DNA of 64,000 nucleotides from positions 62,001-126,000 of the forward strand of contig NZ_JAJAVG010000003.1 of assembly GCF_020531915.1 (NCBI RefSeq). The letters are read 5' to 3'. Position numbers and translations under genes: made by a program. Below, piece by piece: positions 18,778 through 27,626 of this stretch (positions within the stretch are counted from its first letter, which is position 1; every line of letters begins with the position of its first letter). The notes under the pieces are model-generated. The model saw only the letters and a list, made by a program, of their open reading frames with translations. It made no database searches and was not told the DNA's origin. This DNA comes from Methylovorus mays. GTDB lineage: Bacteria; Pseudomonadota; Gammaproteobacteria; Burkholderiales; Methylophilaceae.

Positions 18778-20940
18778 TTATACCTTTTCCAGCTTGGCGT
18801 ATTCCAGCATGAGCCATTTCATGCCTTCGCTGCCAAAGTTTACCTGCACCCGCATGTCGTTGGCATTGCCTTCGTAATTCACGACCACGCCTTGCCCAAA
18901 TTTGCTGTGCGCTACGGCTTGGCCTATTTTCCATGGCATGCTGTTTTTCTGCTCGCTGCTGGTGGCGGCTTGTGGTACTGGTGACTCGCCATAGCCACCG
19001 CGGCCAGGGCTGGCGCGGGTATTCAGCCGTTTCAGCAAGGCTTCGGGTATTTCATCCAGAAAGCGCGATGAAATACCATAGCGCACCTGGCCATGCAGCA
19101 TGCGGCTTTGTGCGTGGCTCAGGTAAAGGCGCTGGCGCGCGCGCGTCACGGCCACGTACATCAGGCGCCGCTCTTCTTCCAGGCCATTGGTTTCGTACAG
19201 GCTTTGCTCATGCGGGCACAGGCCTTCTTCCAGCCCGCTGATAAATACCGTGCGGAATTCCAGCCCTTTGGCGGCATGCACGGTCATCAGCTGCAAGGCA
19301 TCGCGGCCGACTTCTGCCTGATGTTCGCCTGCTTCGAGGCTGGCAAAGGTGAGGAAATCCGTCAGCGTGCCGGCATCCTGATTGTTATTGACGAAGGTAA
19401 CGGCCGCCGAAATTAATTCATCCAGATTGGCGATGCGGTCTTCGCCTTCCTTTTCATTCTGGTAATGGGTTCTCAGGCCGGAAAGTGTGGTGGCAATCTC
19501 GGCCATTTCCGGCAGGGTGAGCCCGGTGGCTTCTTCCGCCATCTGCCGGATCAGTGCGACAAATCCTTCCACGCCCTTGCCGGGGCGGCCATTGCCCATC
19601 TTGTTGATGGCGGCCTGCCACAGGCTGCAATCTTCGGCGCGGGCGGCTTCCTGCAATTGCTCCAGGCTACGGGCGCCTATGCCGCGGGTGGGGAAGTTGA
19701 TCACGCGCAGCAATGCGGTGTCGTCATTCGGGTTGGCGATCAGGCGCAGATAGGCCAGCGCATGCTTGATTTCAGCGCGTTCAAAAAAGCGCAGGCCACC
19801 ATAAACACGATAAGGCAGGCCAGCTGAAAACAGTGCATGCTCCAGCACGCGAGACTGGGCATTGGAGCGATAGAGCAGGGCGATCTCGCTTAGCTCGGTG
19901 CCTTCGCTGTGCAGGGATTTGATCTCGTCGACGATAAAGTTGGCTTCATCAATATCGTTGTACGCCTGATACACGCGTATCGGCTCGCCCTTGCCAGCCG
20001 AGGTCCACAGGTTCTTGCCCAGGCGGTTGCGGTTATGGGTGATGATGGCGTTGGCGGCATCCAGGATATTGCCGTGGGAGCGGTAGTTCTGCTCCAGCTT
20101 GACGATGTTGCGTACATTGAAGTCTTGCTCAAAGTCGCGCATATTGCCCACGCGCGCGCCGCGGAAGGCATAAATCGACTGGTCGTCATCGCCCACGGCA
20201 AACACGCAATTGTCCGCTCCGGCCAGCAGCTTCAGCCACAGGTATTGCAGGCGATTGGTATCCTGAAACTCATCGACCAGAATGTATTTGAAGCGGCTCT
20301 GGTAGTGCTGGCGTATGCTGGCATCGCGGCTCAGCAGCTCATAGCAGCGCAGCAGCAGCTCGGCAAAATCGACCACCCCTTCGCGCTGGCATTGACGGTC
20401 ATACTCTTCAAAAATCTCCCGCATGCGCTGGGAATGCGCGTCATAGGCATCCACGGCGTTCGCCCGCAAGCCTTCTTCCTTGCAGCTGTTGATATAGCCC
20501 ATGACCTGCTTGGGTGGAAATTTTTCATCGTCCACATTCATCTGCTTCATCAGGCGCTTGATGCTGGATAACTGATCGGCCGTGTCGAGAATCTGGAAGG
20601 TGGCAGGCAGCAAGGCTTCGCGATGATGCGCACGCAGCAAACGGTTGCACAGACCATGGAATGTGCCGGCCCACATGCCGCGCACATTGATCGGCAGCAT
20701 GGCGGACAGCCGCGTCAGCATTTCCTTGGCTGCTTTATTGGTAAAGGTCACGGCCAGCAAACCATTGGGCGACACTTGACCGGTCTGGATCAGCCACGCA
20801 ATGCGCGTCGTCAGTACCCGGGTTTTGCCGCTGCCCGCGCCAGCAAGGATCAGGGCAGATTGGTGCGGCAGGGTGACCGCCTCAAGTTGCTTGTCGTTCA
20901 GGCCTTCGAGCAGGGAGGTAGAGGGGTGTTGTGCGTTCAT
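18778..20940 (-). CDS. uvrD: DNA helicase II (UvrD)
   Basis: 720-residue superfamily 1A helicase. Walker A LAGAGSGKTRVLTTR, motif II VDEFQDTNRLQY, QNYRSHGNILDA, motif V MTVHAAKGLEF and motif VI YVAVTRARQRLYLSHAQ are all present, plus the C-terminal Tudor-like segment (GQAVAHSKFGQGVVVNYEG). It unwinds DNA in mismatch and nucleotide-excision repair. UvrD and Rep are hard to separate by eye, but the C-terminal domain favours UvrD. There is no good ribosome site before the ATG, and the 420-base upstream region contains the branched RNA structure described separately. Confidence 0.94.
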   Translation of the reverse strand: MNAQHPSTSLLEGLNDKQLEAVTLPHQSALILAGAGSGKTRVLTTRIAWLIQTGQVSPNGLLAVTFTNKAAKEMLTRLSAMLPINVRGMWAGTFHGLCNRLLRAHHREALLPATFQILDTADQLSSIKRLMKQMNVDDEKFPPKQVMGYINSCKEEGLRANAVDAYDAHSQRMREIFEEYDRQCQREGVVDFAELLLRCYELLSRDASIRQHYQSRFKYILVDEFQDTNRLQYLWLKLLAGADNCVFAVGDDDQSIYAFRGARVGNMRDFEQDFNVRNIVKLEQNYRSHGNILDAANAIITHNRNRLGKNLWTSAGKGEPIRVYQAYNDIDEANFIVDEIKSLHSEGTELSEIALLYRSNAQSRVLEHALFSAGLPYRVYGGLRFFERAEIKHALAYLRLIANPNDDTALLRVINFPTRGIGARSLEQLQEAARAEDCSLWQAAINKMGNGRPGKGVEGFVALIRQMAEEATGLTLPEMAEIATTLSGLRTHYQNEKEGEDRIANLDELISAAVTFVNNNQDAGTLTDFLTFASLEAGEHQAEVGRDALQLMTVHAAKGLEFRTVFISGLEEGLCPHEQSLYETNGLEEERRLMYVAVTRARQRLYLSHAQSRMLHGQVRYGISSRFLDEIPEALLKRLNTRASPGRGGYGESPVPQAATSSEQKNSMPWKIGQAVAHSKFGQGVVVNYEGNANDMRVQVNFGSEGMKWLMLEYAKLEKV

Positions 20941-21015
20941 GCGCTAATTATCGCAGGTCACACTGGGGAAGAGAACCTAAAACCGGAGGGTAGGGCTGGG
21001 AATGTTAAAAAATGA

Positions 21016-21191
21016 AAAATCGGGGATCATGTCTGACAATTTTAGAAATTGTCGGAACTAAACGCGAGTGACTTCGTCTTACTTTGCAGATGGCGCAAGT
21101 CATCTCCCGCTTCTCCTCCCTGAGCGGGAAGCCTTATCTGATGAGGCTGCTTGATCCCCGATTTTACTCCCCTTTAATCGGGGTTTTTTTT
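21016..21191. ncRNA. Unassigned branched RNA structure upstream of uvrD
   Basis: A perfect 14-base-pair closing stem (AAAATCGGGGATCA 21016-21029 with TGATCCCCGATTTT 21152-21165) encloses four successive hairpins. These are a 10-pair stem at 21033-21055, TGACTT/AAGTCA at 21069-21102, CCCGCT/AGCGGG at 21106-21128 with loop TCTCCTCCCTG, and AGCCT/AGGCT at 21130-21148. Adjacent to it AATCGGGG (21176-21183) plus eight T can pair with the right arm of the closing stem, forming a plus-strand terminator that competes with that stem. Read on the minus strand it lies in the uvrD leader behind a strong promoter. I recognise no known RNA family. Orientation is unresolved. Confidence 0.65.
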
Positions 21192-21247
21192 GCCTGTCGC
21201 TCTTGTAAATCCTCGCGGATTCCGGCGCGGAAGCGTTTCTGGAACTG

Positions 21248-21276
21248 ATTATACCTCGGGCAAGATTAAATTGTAA
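21248..21276 (-). promoter_or_regulatory. Sigma-70 promoter reading toward the branched RNA and uvrD
   Basis: On the minus strand TTACAA (21276-21271) and a perfect TATAAT (21253-21248) are separated by 17 bases. Transcription would start near 21241, giving a leader of about 300 bases before the uvrD ATG, with the branched structure inside it. Confidence 0.65.
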
Positions 21277-21313
21277 AAAAATGTAACAAGGTCTTCTTGC
21301 CCAGGCTTGATGT

Positions 21314-21347
21314 CCCATGACAGGCCCGCATGAGGGCCTGTCATGGG
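21314..21347. repeat. 14-base-pair palindromic hairpin after the YfiB-like gene
   Basis: CCCATGACAGGCCC and GGGCCTGTCATGGG pair perfectly around GCATGA, 14 bases beyond the stop of the OmpA-like gene. There is no T-run on either side. It may protect the 3' end of the yfi message, be a non-canonical terminator or be a repetitive palindrome. Confidence 0.7.
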
Positions 21348-21360
21348 GCAGGCTGATGCG

Positions 21361-21891
21361 TTAATCCGTGACAATAATAATGCACACGCGCCGGTTTTCA
21401 GCCCTTCCCTCAGGGGTGGCGTTATCCGCAATCGGCTTTTGCGTACCCATGCCGCGCACGAGCAGACCTTCACGCGGAATGCCGGTCTGGGTGAAAGCGT
21501 CGGCCACCGCGTTGGCGCGCTGCTCCGAAAGCTGCGTATTGTAGGCATCGCGTCCTGACTTGTCGGCATGGCCTTCAATGCGCATCTTGACCAAGCCCAC
21601 CGAGAGCAGTGCCTTGCTCACTTTGGTGACAACAGCGCGACTTTTATCATTCAGCACATACTGGTTGCTATCAAACAGCAGTTTATCGGCAAAGCTGAGT
21701 TCCCAGCCTTCATCCGTCTGTATAAAGCCTTGCTCCTGCAGGGTACGAATCTGCTTTTGCCGCAGGCTTTCCTGTACTGGCTCAGCGGGTGGGGTGGACT
21801 GGCAGGCAGTCAATGTCATGGAGAAAGAAACTGCCAACATGGCATAAGTTAGGATGGAACGTAACAAAGAATGCAATTTAAACCTCGTCAT
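21361..21891 (-). CDS. yfiB: OmpA-like outer-membrane lipoprotein, YfiB type
   Basis: 176 residues from ATG 21891. A lipoprotein signal ends at the lipobox LTAC, then a linker, then an OmpA-like peptidoglycan-binding domain with IEGHADKSGRDAYNTQLSEQRA and RGMGTQKPIADNATPEGRAENRR. In the YfiBNR/AwsXRO system YfiB at the outer membrane senses envelope stress and captures periplasmic YfiR, releasing the cyclase YfiN. It is the third gene after YfiR and YfiN homologues, the same gene set as in Pseudomonas. An upstream in-frame start at 21948 is less likely because the signal peptide begins at MTRFKLHSLLRS. Confidence 0.82.
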   Translation of the reverse strand: MTRFKLHSLLRSILTYAMLAVSFSMTLTACQSTPPAEPVQESLRQKQIRTLQEQGFIQTDEGWELSFADKLLFDSNQYVLNDKSRAVVTKVSKALLSVGLVKMRIEGHADKSGRDAYNTQLSEQRANAVADAFTQTGIPREGLLVRGMGTQKPIADNATPEGRAENRRVCIIIVTD

Positions 21892-21992
21892 GGATAGAGT
21901 CTTCAGATACCCCTGTATGTTGGAAAGCCCCGTCCGCTCACAAACCAAGCCTTATCAATGGCTTTTATTTATCAATTCTTATGAACCTGTAA

Positions 21993-23222
21993 TTACAAAC
22001 CCATGGCCCAGCTGCCACGCTCCTGATCCTTGGCGCGGTACATGGCTTCGTCTGCCGCCGCCAGCAGTTCTTGTGCGGTGCGGGCATGATCAGGGTAGAG
22101 CGCGATGCCGATGGTGACCGAACTGGTGACCTTTTCGCCGCTTGGCAGCGTGATGGGAGATTGCATCTGGATGGCGATTTTTTCGGCGATATGCACCGCA
22201 TCCTCGGGGTGCTTGATGGGCTTCAGCAGTGCTGCAAACTCATCTCCTCCCAAGCGGGCCACAATATCACTCTCGCGCAACTGGCCGCTGATGCGTAGCG
22301 CCATGATCTTGAGGACTTCATCACCGGCGCCATGCCCATAAGTATCGTTGATTTCCTTGAAGTGATCACCATCCATGAACATCAGTGCTATTGAATTGTT
22401 GTGGAAGCGGGCATCGCGCACAGCATGCTCAAGTTCGGATTCGAGCAATCCCCGATTGCACAGTCCGGTCAGGCTGTCATGATTGGCGCGATAGGCCAGA
22501 GTGTCATGTTCGCGTTCTACATGGCGTTGCCAGGTGGCGAGCTCATCCATCAAGGCATTGAAGTCCTGGTTCAGCTGATCGAGCTCTGCAATATCGGCGG
22601 CAGGGGCGCGTAAACCAAAACTGCGATATTGGCGTACGCGGTGGGCGGTATCAGCAAGCTTGCTCAGTGGACCTGAAATGCCCGCATGCATGCGCCGCGA
22701 GAAGGCTAGTGCCAGCAAGGTGCTGAATGCCATGCAGGCCAGCACGCTGGCCACACCCGTCATCAGATATTGCACCAGGAGGCGGCTGTGGGGCACCAGT
22801 CGAATACGGCCAATGGTGATATTGTCGTGGGTGACCGGATAGTAATAAGGTTCAGGCATGACGATGCTCGCCAGCCAGTTTTCGAGCTGCACAAACGGGC
22901 CGGTCTCCCGCCGTTTCCAGCTTGCCAGCGGCATGCCGCTGCGTCCGACCACACGAATCTCGGCAACATCTTCGCGTTTTCCGACCCTGTCCAGGGCTTC
23001 CTGCACCGCCAGCGCATCGTTGAACACGACGGCTGCTTCGACCGTATAGCTCAGGGAGCGCGCGACCAGCTGCATGTTTTGCGTGGCATACGCCTGCAAG
23101 GCATAGATGCCGGCTAGCGTGAGGGTAAGCCCGGAGGAAATGACCGCGATCAGCGCCACACTTAGATGCGCGCGCCGCAATACCTGATCCAGTCCTGGGA
23201 GTGAAGAGCGGGAAATGGTCAT
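21993..23222 (-). CDS. yfiN: Membrane diguanylate cyclase, YfiN type (HAMP-GGDEF)
   Basis: 409 residues: an N-terminal helix (residues about 15-45), a periplasmic sensor of about 110 residues, a second helix (MTGVASVLACMAFSTLLALAF), a HAMP linker, and a GGDEF domain from about residue 245. The active site GGDEF is intact and a product-inhibition I-site (RESD) lies five residues before it, so an active cyclic-di-GMP synthase is expected. Its ATG overlaps the yfiR stop (ATGA at 23219-23222). Between a DUF4154 protein and an OmpA-like lipoprotein it fits YfiN/TpbB, which YfiR holds inactive. Confidence 0.87.
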   Translation of the reverse strand: MTISRSSLPGLDQVLRRAHLSVALIAVISSGLTLTLAGIYALQAYATQNMQLVARSLSYTVEAAVVFNDALAVQEALDRVGKREDVAEIRVVGRSGMPLASWKRRETGPFVQLENWLASIVMPEPYYYPVTHDNITIGRIRLVPHSRLLVQYLMTGVASVLACMAFSTLLALAFSRRMHAGISGPLSKLADTAHRVRQYRSFGLRAPAADIAELDQLNQDFNALMDELATWQRHVEREHDTLAYRANHDSLTGLCNRGLLESELEHAVRDARFHNNSIALMFMDGDHFKEINDTYGHGAGDEVLKIMALRISGQLRESDIVARLGGDEFAALLKPIKHPEDAVHIAEKIAIQMQSPITLPSGEKVTSSVTIGIALYPDHARTAQELLAAADEAMYRAKDQERGSWAMGL

Positions 23223-23743
23223 GGCGAAGATTGGCGCTTTCCTAACTGGAGTACATTGGGGTGTACACGCAAACCGCTGCGCGCAATCGTATCAAGATTG
23301 ACCTCGAAGTAGACATTGTTTTCCCGGAACAGCAGGCAGAACATGCCACCTGCGCTGCACGAAGGCGGCGGTTCGCTGATGATGAGTACTGGCTGGCCGA
23401 TGAGTTGGGTCAGCAGCGATTCACGCTCGCTGTTTTCCATGGTGCCTATGTAGGCAATCTGGCATTGGGCCACGGCTTCGGGGGTATGCAGGCCAAGCTG
23501 GCGGACCGTAATGCGGGGGTGCATGGGGTTGGGTGTGCCCGCTATCAAGGCATCGGCATAGCGCGAGTTGCCGGTAATGCATAGCTGGAGTTCAGGAAAT
23601 GGCGCAGGCCAGCGGGTATAGCTGACGATGCCATACACAATTTGCGCCACCTGTTTGCCGCGTGCGATGTCATCGCTGGCGGCGGCATGGCTGATCTGGC
23701 TCGTTAGCAGCAGGCAGGCAAAACCCAGCCATGCCAGTAGCAA
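23219..23743 (-). CDS. yfiR: YfiR/DUF4154 family periplasmic repressor
   Basis: 174 residues. A hydrophobic leader ends at SHAAASDD, and the mature domain shows IVYGIVSYTRWPAPFPELQLCITGNS, the DUF4154 pattern, with cysteines (LCITG, AQCQ, PSCSAGGMFCLL) like the disulfide pairs of YfiR. YfiR inhibits YfiN in the periplasm. No ATG or GTG is available between the upstream stop (23795-23797) and the signal peptide; the first usual codon is TTG at 23741-23743 without a clear ribosome site, so the start is uncertain and might be an upstream rare codon. Translationally coupled to yfiN. Confidence 0.83.
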   Translation of the reverse strand: MLLAWLGFACLLLTSQISHAAASDDIARGKQVAQIVYGIVSYTRWPAPFPELQLCITGNSRYADALIAGTPNPMHPRITVRQLGLHTPEAVAQCQIAYIGTMENSERESLLTQLIGQPVLIISEPPPSCSAGGMFCLLFRENNVYFEVNLDTIARSGLRVHPNVLQLGKRQSSP

Positions 23744-23958
23744 AGAATCAAGGCGGCCGCAGTGGAGGCCTGGAAATGATGCGAAACGGTAAATTTAACA
23801 ACCCCTAGTCAATCAAACATGACGGGTTACCCGTAAGCGCCCGTTCTTTATTTATACGTGTAAGTATGGCCTGAAATGGATGAGCTGCATAGATATCAGC
23901 CTGTGCAGACCGTTGGCGATTATGCCCTGAAGCGCTTTTTTACGAGAGATGGATCATC

Positions 23959-25344
23959 TCAGGCGCTGGGTAGGTTGAGTTCAAATCGCATGGAGTGGTC
24001 CAGGGACAATGCACGAATGTTGCCGCCATGCGCTTCGATTATCGACTTGGTAATGGCAAGCCCCAGGCCTGTGCCTTCGCTTTCGCGCTGGCGCGATGGG
24101 TCCACCCGATAAAAGCGGTCAAATAGCCGCGCCAATGCGTCTTCCGGGACAGGCTCGCCGGCATTGTCCACCCAGACTGTTATCCATTCGGTATTGGCAT
24201 TCTGGATGGTGATCGTAATGGTCTGCCCCACCGGGGTGTAGCGCACGGCGTTGGAGAGCAGGTTGCTGAAAGCGCGGCGTATCATCAGCCGGTCTCCGGC
24301 CAAGGTGGCGGTGCCATGGCGGCTGACCAACAGCTGTTTTTCAGCCGCGAGCGCCTCGTAAAACTCAATGACGGCATCAATTTCCATGCCCACATCCATG
24401 GTTTCGCGATGCGGTACCAGCAAGCCATTGTCTGCCTTGGCCAGAAACAGCATGTCCGCAATCATGCGCGAGAGCCGTTCATACTCTTCAATATTCGAAT
24501 AGAGAATCTCCTGATATTCCCCCGCCGAACGCGCCTGGGAGAGCGCCACATGACTTTGCGTCATGAGGTTGCTGACCGGCGTGCGCAGCTCATGGGCAAT
24601 ATCGGATGAAAACTCGGATAGCCGGAGAAAGGACTCCTGCAGACGCTGCAGCATGGCGTTGAACGATACCCCCAGCTCGACTAGCTCACGCGGTAGGGAG
24701 GTGACGTCGATTCTTTCACCCAGACGGCTGGCCGAGATATTGCCCGCCATGCGCACGAAGTCGCGAATCGGCCGCAAGCCACGGCGGGCCGCGATCCAGC
24801 CGACCGCCACCAGAAACAGAATGCCGGTGGTGAGATAAAGCCACAAGGAACGCTGGAAGTGATGGATGAAATGGTCATGGTGACCAATATCGACGGCAAT
24901 CGCCACATTCAAGGAAGTGCGCTGAGCGCTTGCCGGAAACTGCACCACCAGGCCGCGATAGGCGTGCCCGTTTTGCTGCCAGCGCTGCAGATGCGCGCTA
25001 CGCGGAGCATAAGCCGGCGGATTCGGAAGCAGCAACCCGGAAGGGAAGCTGGCCTCCATGGAGCGATAGATCAGCTGCTTGTCCGGGCGATAGACCATGA
25101 CAGAAAGAGCGTGATGGCCGATCAGCGCGTCGTTGAGGCGCTGTGGCAGAGGTTGCCCTTCCATCTCTGGCGCCGAGTTCAATGCATGATGGATGAGTTC
25201 AAGCTTGCCTTCTATTTCGATCAGGTCTTCTTCGGCAAAGTGGCTACCGACCGCGTAGCTGGCAATCGCCCCGATGGCGATCATGACCACCGTGGAGAGC
25301 GCTGCAAAAATCAGGGTGATGCGGGTAATGATGGAGGCGTGCAT
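23959..25344 (-). CDS. Heavy-metal sensor histidine kinase, CusS/CopS type
   Basis: 461 residues: helix 1 (residues about 8-30), periplasmic domain of about 130 residues, helix 2 (LYLTTGILFLVAVGWIAA), HAMP, HisKA with the phospho-acceptor SDIAHELRTPVSNLM, and HATPase_c with RRAFSNLLSNAVRYTP and GTGLGLAITKSI. The overall plan and the HAMP-HisKA junction are those of the TIGR01386 heavy-metal sensor kinases. It starts 2 bases after the response regulator gene and is cotranscribed with it. Copper or silver is the likely signal, from the divergent multicopper oxidase and CusF-like genes. Confidence 0.9.
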   Translation of the reverse strand: MHASIITRITLIFAALSTVVMIAIGAIASYAVGSHFAEEDLIEIEGKLELIHHALNSAPEMEGQPLPQRLNDALIGHHALSVMVYRPDKQLIYRSMEASFPSGLLLPNPPAYAPRSAHLQRWQQNGHAYRGLVVQFPASAQRTSLNVAIAVDIGHHDHFIHHFQRSLWLYLTTGILFLVAVGWIAARRGLRPIRDFVRMAGNISASRLGERIDVTSLPRELVELGVSFNAMLQRLQESFLRLSEFSSDIAHELRTPVSNLMTQSHVALSQARSAGEYQEILYSNIEEYERLSRMIADMLFLAKADNGLLVPHRETMDVGMEIDAVIEFYEALAAEKQLLVSRHGTATLAGDRLMIRRAFSNLLSNAVRYTPVGQTITITIQNANTEWITVWVDNAGEPVPEDALARLFDRFYRVDPSRQRESEGTGLGLAITKSIIEAHGGNIRALSLDHSMRFELNLPSA

Positions 25345-25346
25345 GT

Positions 25347-26027
25347 TCAGGATGCCTCGGGCACATCCAGCACGTAGCCCATGCCACGCACGGTGTGAAT
25401 CAGCTTGGGCTCGAACGGATCATCAATCTTGGCGCGCAGGCGCCGCATGGCCACCTCGATCACATTGGTGTCGCTGTCAAAATTCATGTCCCACACCTGC
25501 GAGGCAATCAGCGAGCGCGATAACACTTCGCCACGGCGACGTACCAGCAATTCCAGCAGCCCAAACTCCTTGGCCGTGAGCTCGATTTTTTTGCCATCGC
25601 GCTGCACGCGCCGCCGCAGCACATCGATTTCAAGATTGGCGACCTGCAGCACATCGGCTTCGCGCGTTCTGCCGCGACGCAACAGCGTGCGTATGCGGGC
25701 CAGCAATTCAGAAAAGGCAAACGGTTTGACCAGGTAATCATCCGCGCCCAGTTCCAGGCCTTTTACCCGGTCTTCAACCAGATCGCGCGCCGTCAGAAAA
25801 AGCACGGGCGTATGATTGCCCGCCTCACGCAGGGCAGCGATGATCTGCCAGCCACTGGCGCGCGGCAGCATGACATCAAGAATGATCAGGTCGTAGTGTT
25901 CAGCCAGCGCCATATGCTGCCCATCCAGGCCATCATGAACCAGGTCCGTGACAAATCCTGCCTCGGTCAGGCCTTTGCGCAAATACTCGCCGGTTTTGTG
26001 TTCATCCTCGACTACAAGAATTCGCAT
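25347..26027 (-). CDS. Heavy-metal response regulator, CusR/CopR type (OmpR family)
   Basis: 226 residues from ATG 26027 ([19 protein letters not shown]). The receiver domain has the acidic pair ED, the phosphorylated aspartate in [13 protein letters not shown] and the conserved lysine in [13 protein letters not shown]. The C-terminal winged helix ends with [17 protein letters not shown]. Longer in-frame starts up to 26261 would run through the regulatory region. The regulator should bind the palindromic box at 26089-26106 and drive both its own operon and the divergent copper genes. Confidence 0.93.
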   Translation of the reverse strand: MRILVVEDEHKTGEYLRKGLTEAGFVTDLVHDGLDGQHMALAEHYDLIILDVMLPRASGWQIIAALREAGNHTPVLFLTARDLVEDRVKGLELGADDYLVKPFAFSELLARIRTLLRRGRTREADVLQVANLEIDVLRRRVQRDGKKIELTAKEFGLLELLVRRRGEVLSRSLIASQVWDMNFDSDTNVIEVAMRRLRAKIDDPFEPKLIHTVRGMGYVLDVPEAS

Positions 26028-26088
26028 GGAGTGGTCAGGTTGTGGTGTAGACAGTGATTGTGCCGCAAACCATGCTGCCTGGCAGCAA

Positions 26089-26106
26089 GATGACAAAAAT
26101 GTAATC
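26089..26106. promoter_or_regulatory. CopR/CusR-type operator
   Basis: GATGACAAAAATGTAATC (reverse complement GATTACATTTTTGTCATC) has the form of the palindromic box bound by copper/heavy-metal OmpR-type regulators. It lies between the two divergent transcription units, 62 bases from the regulator start and 85 from the efflux gene start, and probably serves both. Confidence 0.65.
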
Positions 26107-26190
26107 TGGGTGTCAGCTGGCTGTTGGGCGGGCCATGCCATGCTGGTCAGCATGAAATTGTCCCCGTCTATCCGCTCGCCCCGCGCTGAC

Positions 26191-27579
26191 ATGATACGCA
26201 TGGCAAGTGTGCGGCTGTTGCTGCCCCTGATGTTTGTCAGCCTGTTGCCCGGCTGCGCCACATTTTCGCGTGATGGTGGATTTGATCAGGTGGCTTCCAC
26301 GGTGAAAGCCAAAACCGGCAAGGAGATACGCTGGGTCAAATCTGAAGACGAGCGCCACGCCCTGGATGCGCGTATCGCGGAATTGTTGCAGCAGCCCATC
26401 AGCGTGGACGATGCCGTGCAGATTGCCTTGCTGAATAACCGTGGCCTGCAGGCATCGTATGCCGAGCTGGGTATTTCAGAGGCTGACCTGGTGCAGGCCG
26501 GCCGCTTGCCCAATCCGCGTTTCTCCATGCTGCGCGCCAGCCGTGACGGCGAATACAAGATCGAACAGGCGCTGACCTTCAATATCTTTTCGCTGGTGAC
26601 CATGCCCAAGGCCACTGCCATCGAGCGTCGCCGCTTTGAGCAAACCCAGCGTCAGGTATCGCTGGAGGTATTGCGACTGGCGACGGCTACCCGCAAAGCG
26701 TATTTCACCGCGCTGGCTGCCGCGCAATCCGAACGCTACATGCAGCAGGTGATGCGGGCAGCCGAGACCAGTGCCACGCTGGCGCAACGCATGAAGCAGG
26801 CCGGCAACTGGAGCACACTGGATGAAGCGCGTGAACAGGGCTTTTATGCCGATGCCACGTTAGGCGCAAGCCGTGCCCGCCAGGCCAGCTTGCAGGCCAC
26901 CGAGCAACTCACCCGCTTGATGGGCCTGGATCACACGCATTACACCTTGCCCGAGCGCATGCCGGATTTGCCCGCGCATGCAGAAGAGGCGGCCAATCTG
27001 GAGCAGACTGCTTTGCAACAGCGCATGGATGTGCAGATGATGAAGCTGCAAACCGAAGCCCTGGCCGGTCAATTGGGCCTTACCAAAACCACGCGGTTTA
27101 TCAATGTGCTGGAGCTGGGCCCTGCCCGCGTGCTGGAAGGACGGCGCTCGGATCCCTACAAAAATGGGGTGGAGATTTCGCTGGAGATTCCCCTGTTTGA
27201 CTGGGGCAGTGCTCGCGTGGCGAGGGCGGAATCCACCTACATGCAGGTCGTGAACCAGCTGGCACAGGTGGCGGTGGAAGCCAGATCAGAAGTGCGTGAG
27301 GGCTATGGGCGTTACCGTGCCAGCTACGATATTGCCCGGCATTATCGCGATAGTGTGGTGCCTATCCGTCAGAAAATCGCCGAAGAAAACCAGCTGCGCT
27401 ATAACGGCATGCTGGTCAGCGTGTTTGATTTGCTGGCGGATGCGCGGGCGCAGATTGCCAGTGTGAATAGCTACATCGAAGCCTTGCGCGATTTCTGGCT
27501 GTCGCAAAGCGATATGGAAATGGCCTTGATCGGCAAGCCGGATTTTTCCGCGCCAGGTCCGGCTATGGTCGCCCAATAA
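26191..27579 (+). CDS. TolC-family outer-membrane efflux lipoprotein
   Basis: About 462 residues. The start [25 protein letters not shown] gives a lipoprotein signal with the lipobox LLPGC; the ATG at 26200 is an alternative. Two outer-membrane efflux protein repeats follow ([39 protein letters not shown]). It would form the outer-membrane channel of a metal efflux route. No inner-membrane RND pump or adaptor lies beside it; instead a periplasmic oxidase and a CusF-like protein follow in the same direction, so the channel may pair with a pump encoded elsewhere or act with the oxidase. Confidence 0.85.
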   Translation: MIRMASVRLLLPLMFVSLLPGCATFSRDGGFDQVASTVKAKTGKEIRWVKSEDERHALDARIAELLQQPISVDDAVQIALLNNRGLQASYAELGISEADLVQAGRLPNPRFSMLRASRDGEYKIEQALTFNIFSLVTMPKATAIERRRFEQTQRQVSLEVLRLATATRKAYFTALAAAQSERYMQQVMRAAETSATLAQRMKQAGNWSTLDEAREQGFYADATLGASRARQASLQATEQLTRLMGLDHTHYTLPERMPDLPAHAEEAANLEQTALQQRMDVQMMKLQTEALAGQLGLTKTTRFINVLELGPARVLEGRRSDPYKNGVEISLEIPLFDWGSARVARAESTYMQVVNQLAQVAVEARSEVREGYGRYRASYDIARHYRDSVVPIRQKIAEENQLRYNGMLVSVFDLLADARAQIASVNSYIEALRDFWLSQSDMEMALIGKPDFSAPGPAMVAQ

Positions 27580-27626
27580 AGCCAGCTCAACCCAGGCGCA
27601 AGTGATCAACAGGACAGGATAACGAT

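Noticed and set aside
21016-21191. 6S RNA, SRP RNA, RNase P RNA or tmRNA as identity of the branched structure
   Set aside because: 6S is one long hairpin with a central bubble, not a multi-branch junction. The SRP, RNase P and tmRNA core sequences are absent and the length does not fit.
21016-21191. A known riboswitch class (TPP, FMN, SAM, cobalamin, glycine, lysine)
   Set aside because: None of the conserved core sequences of these aptamers can be found on either strand.
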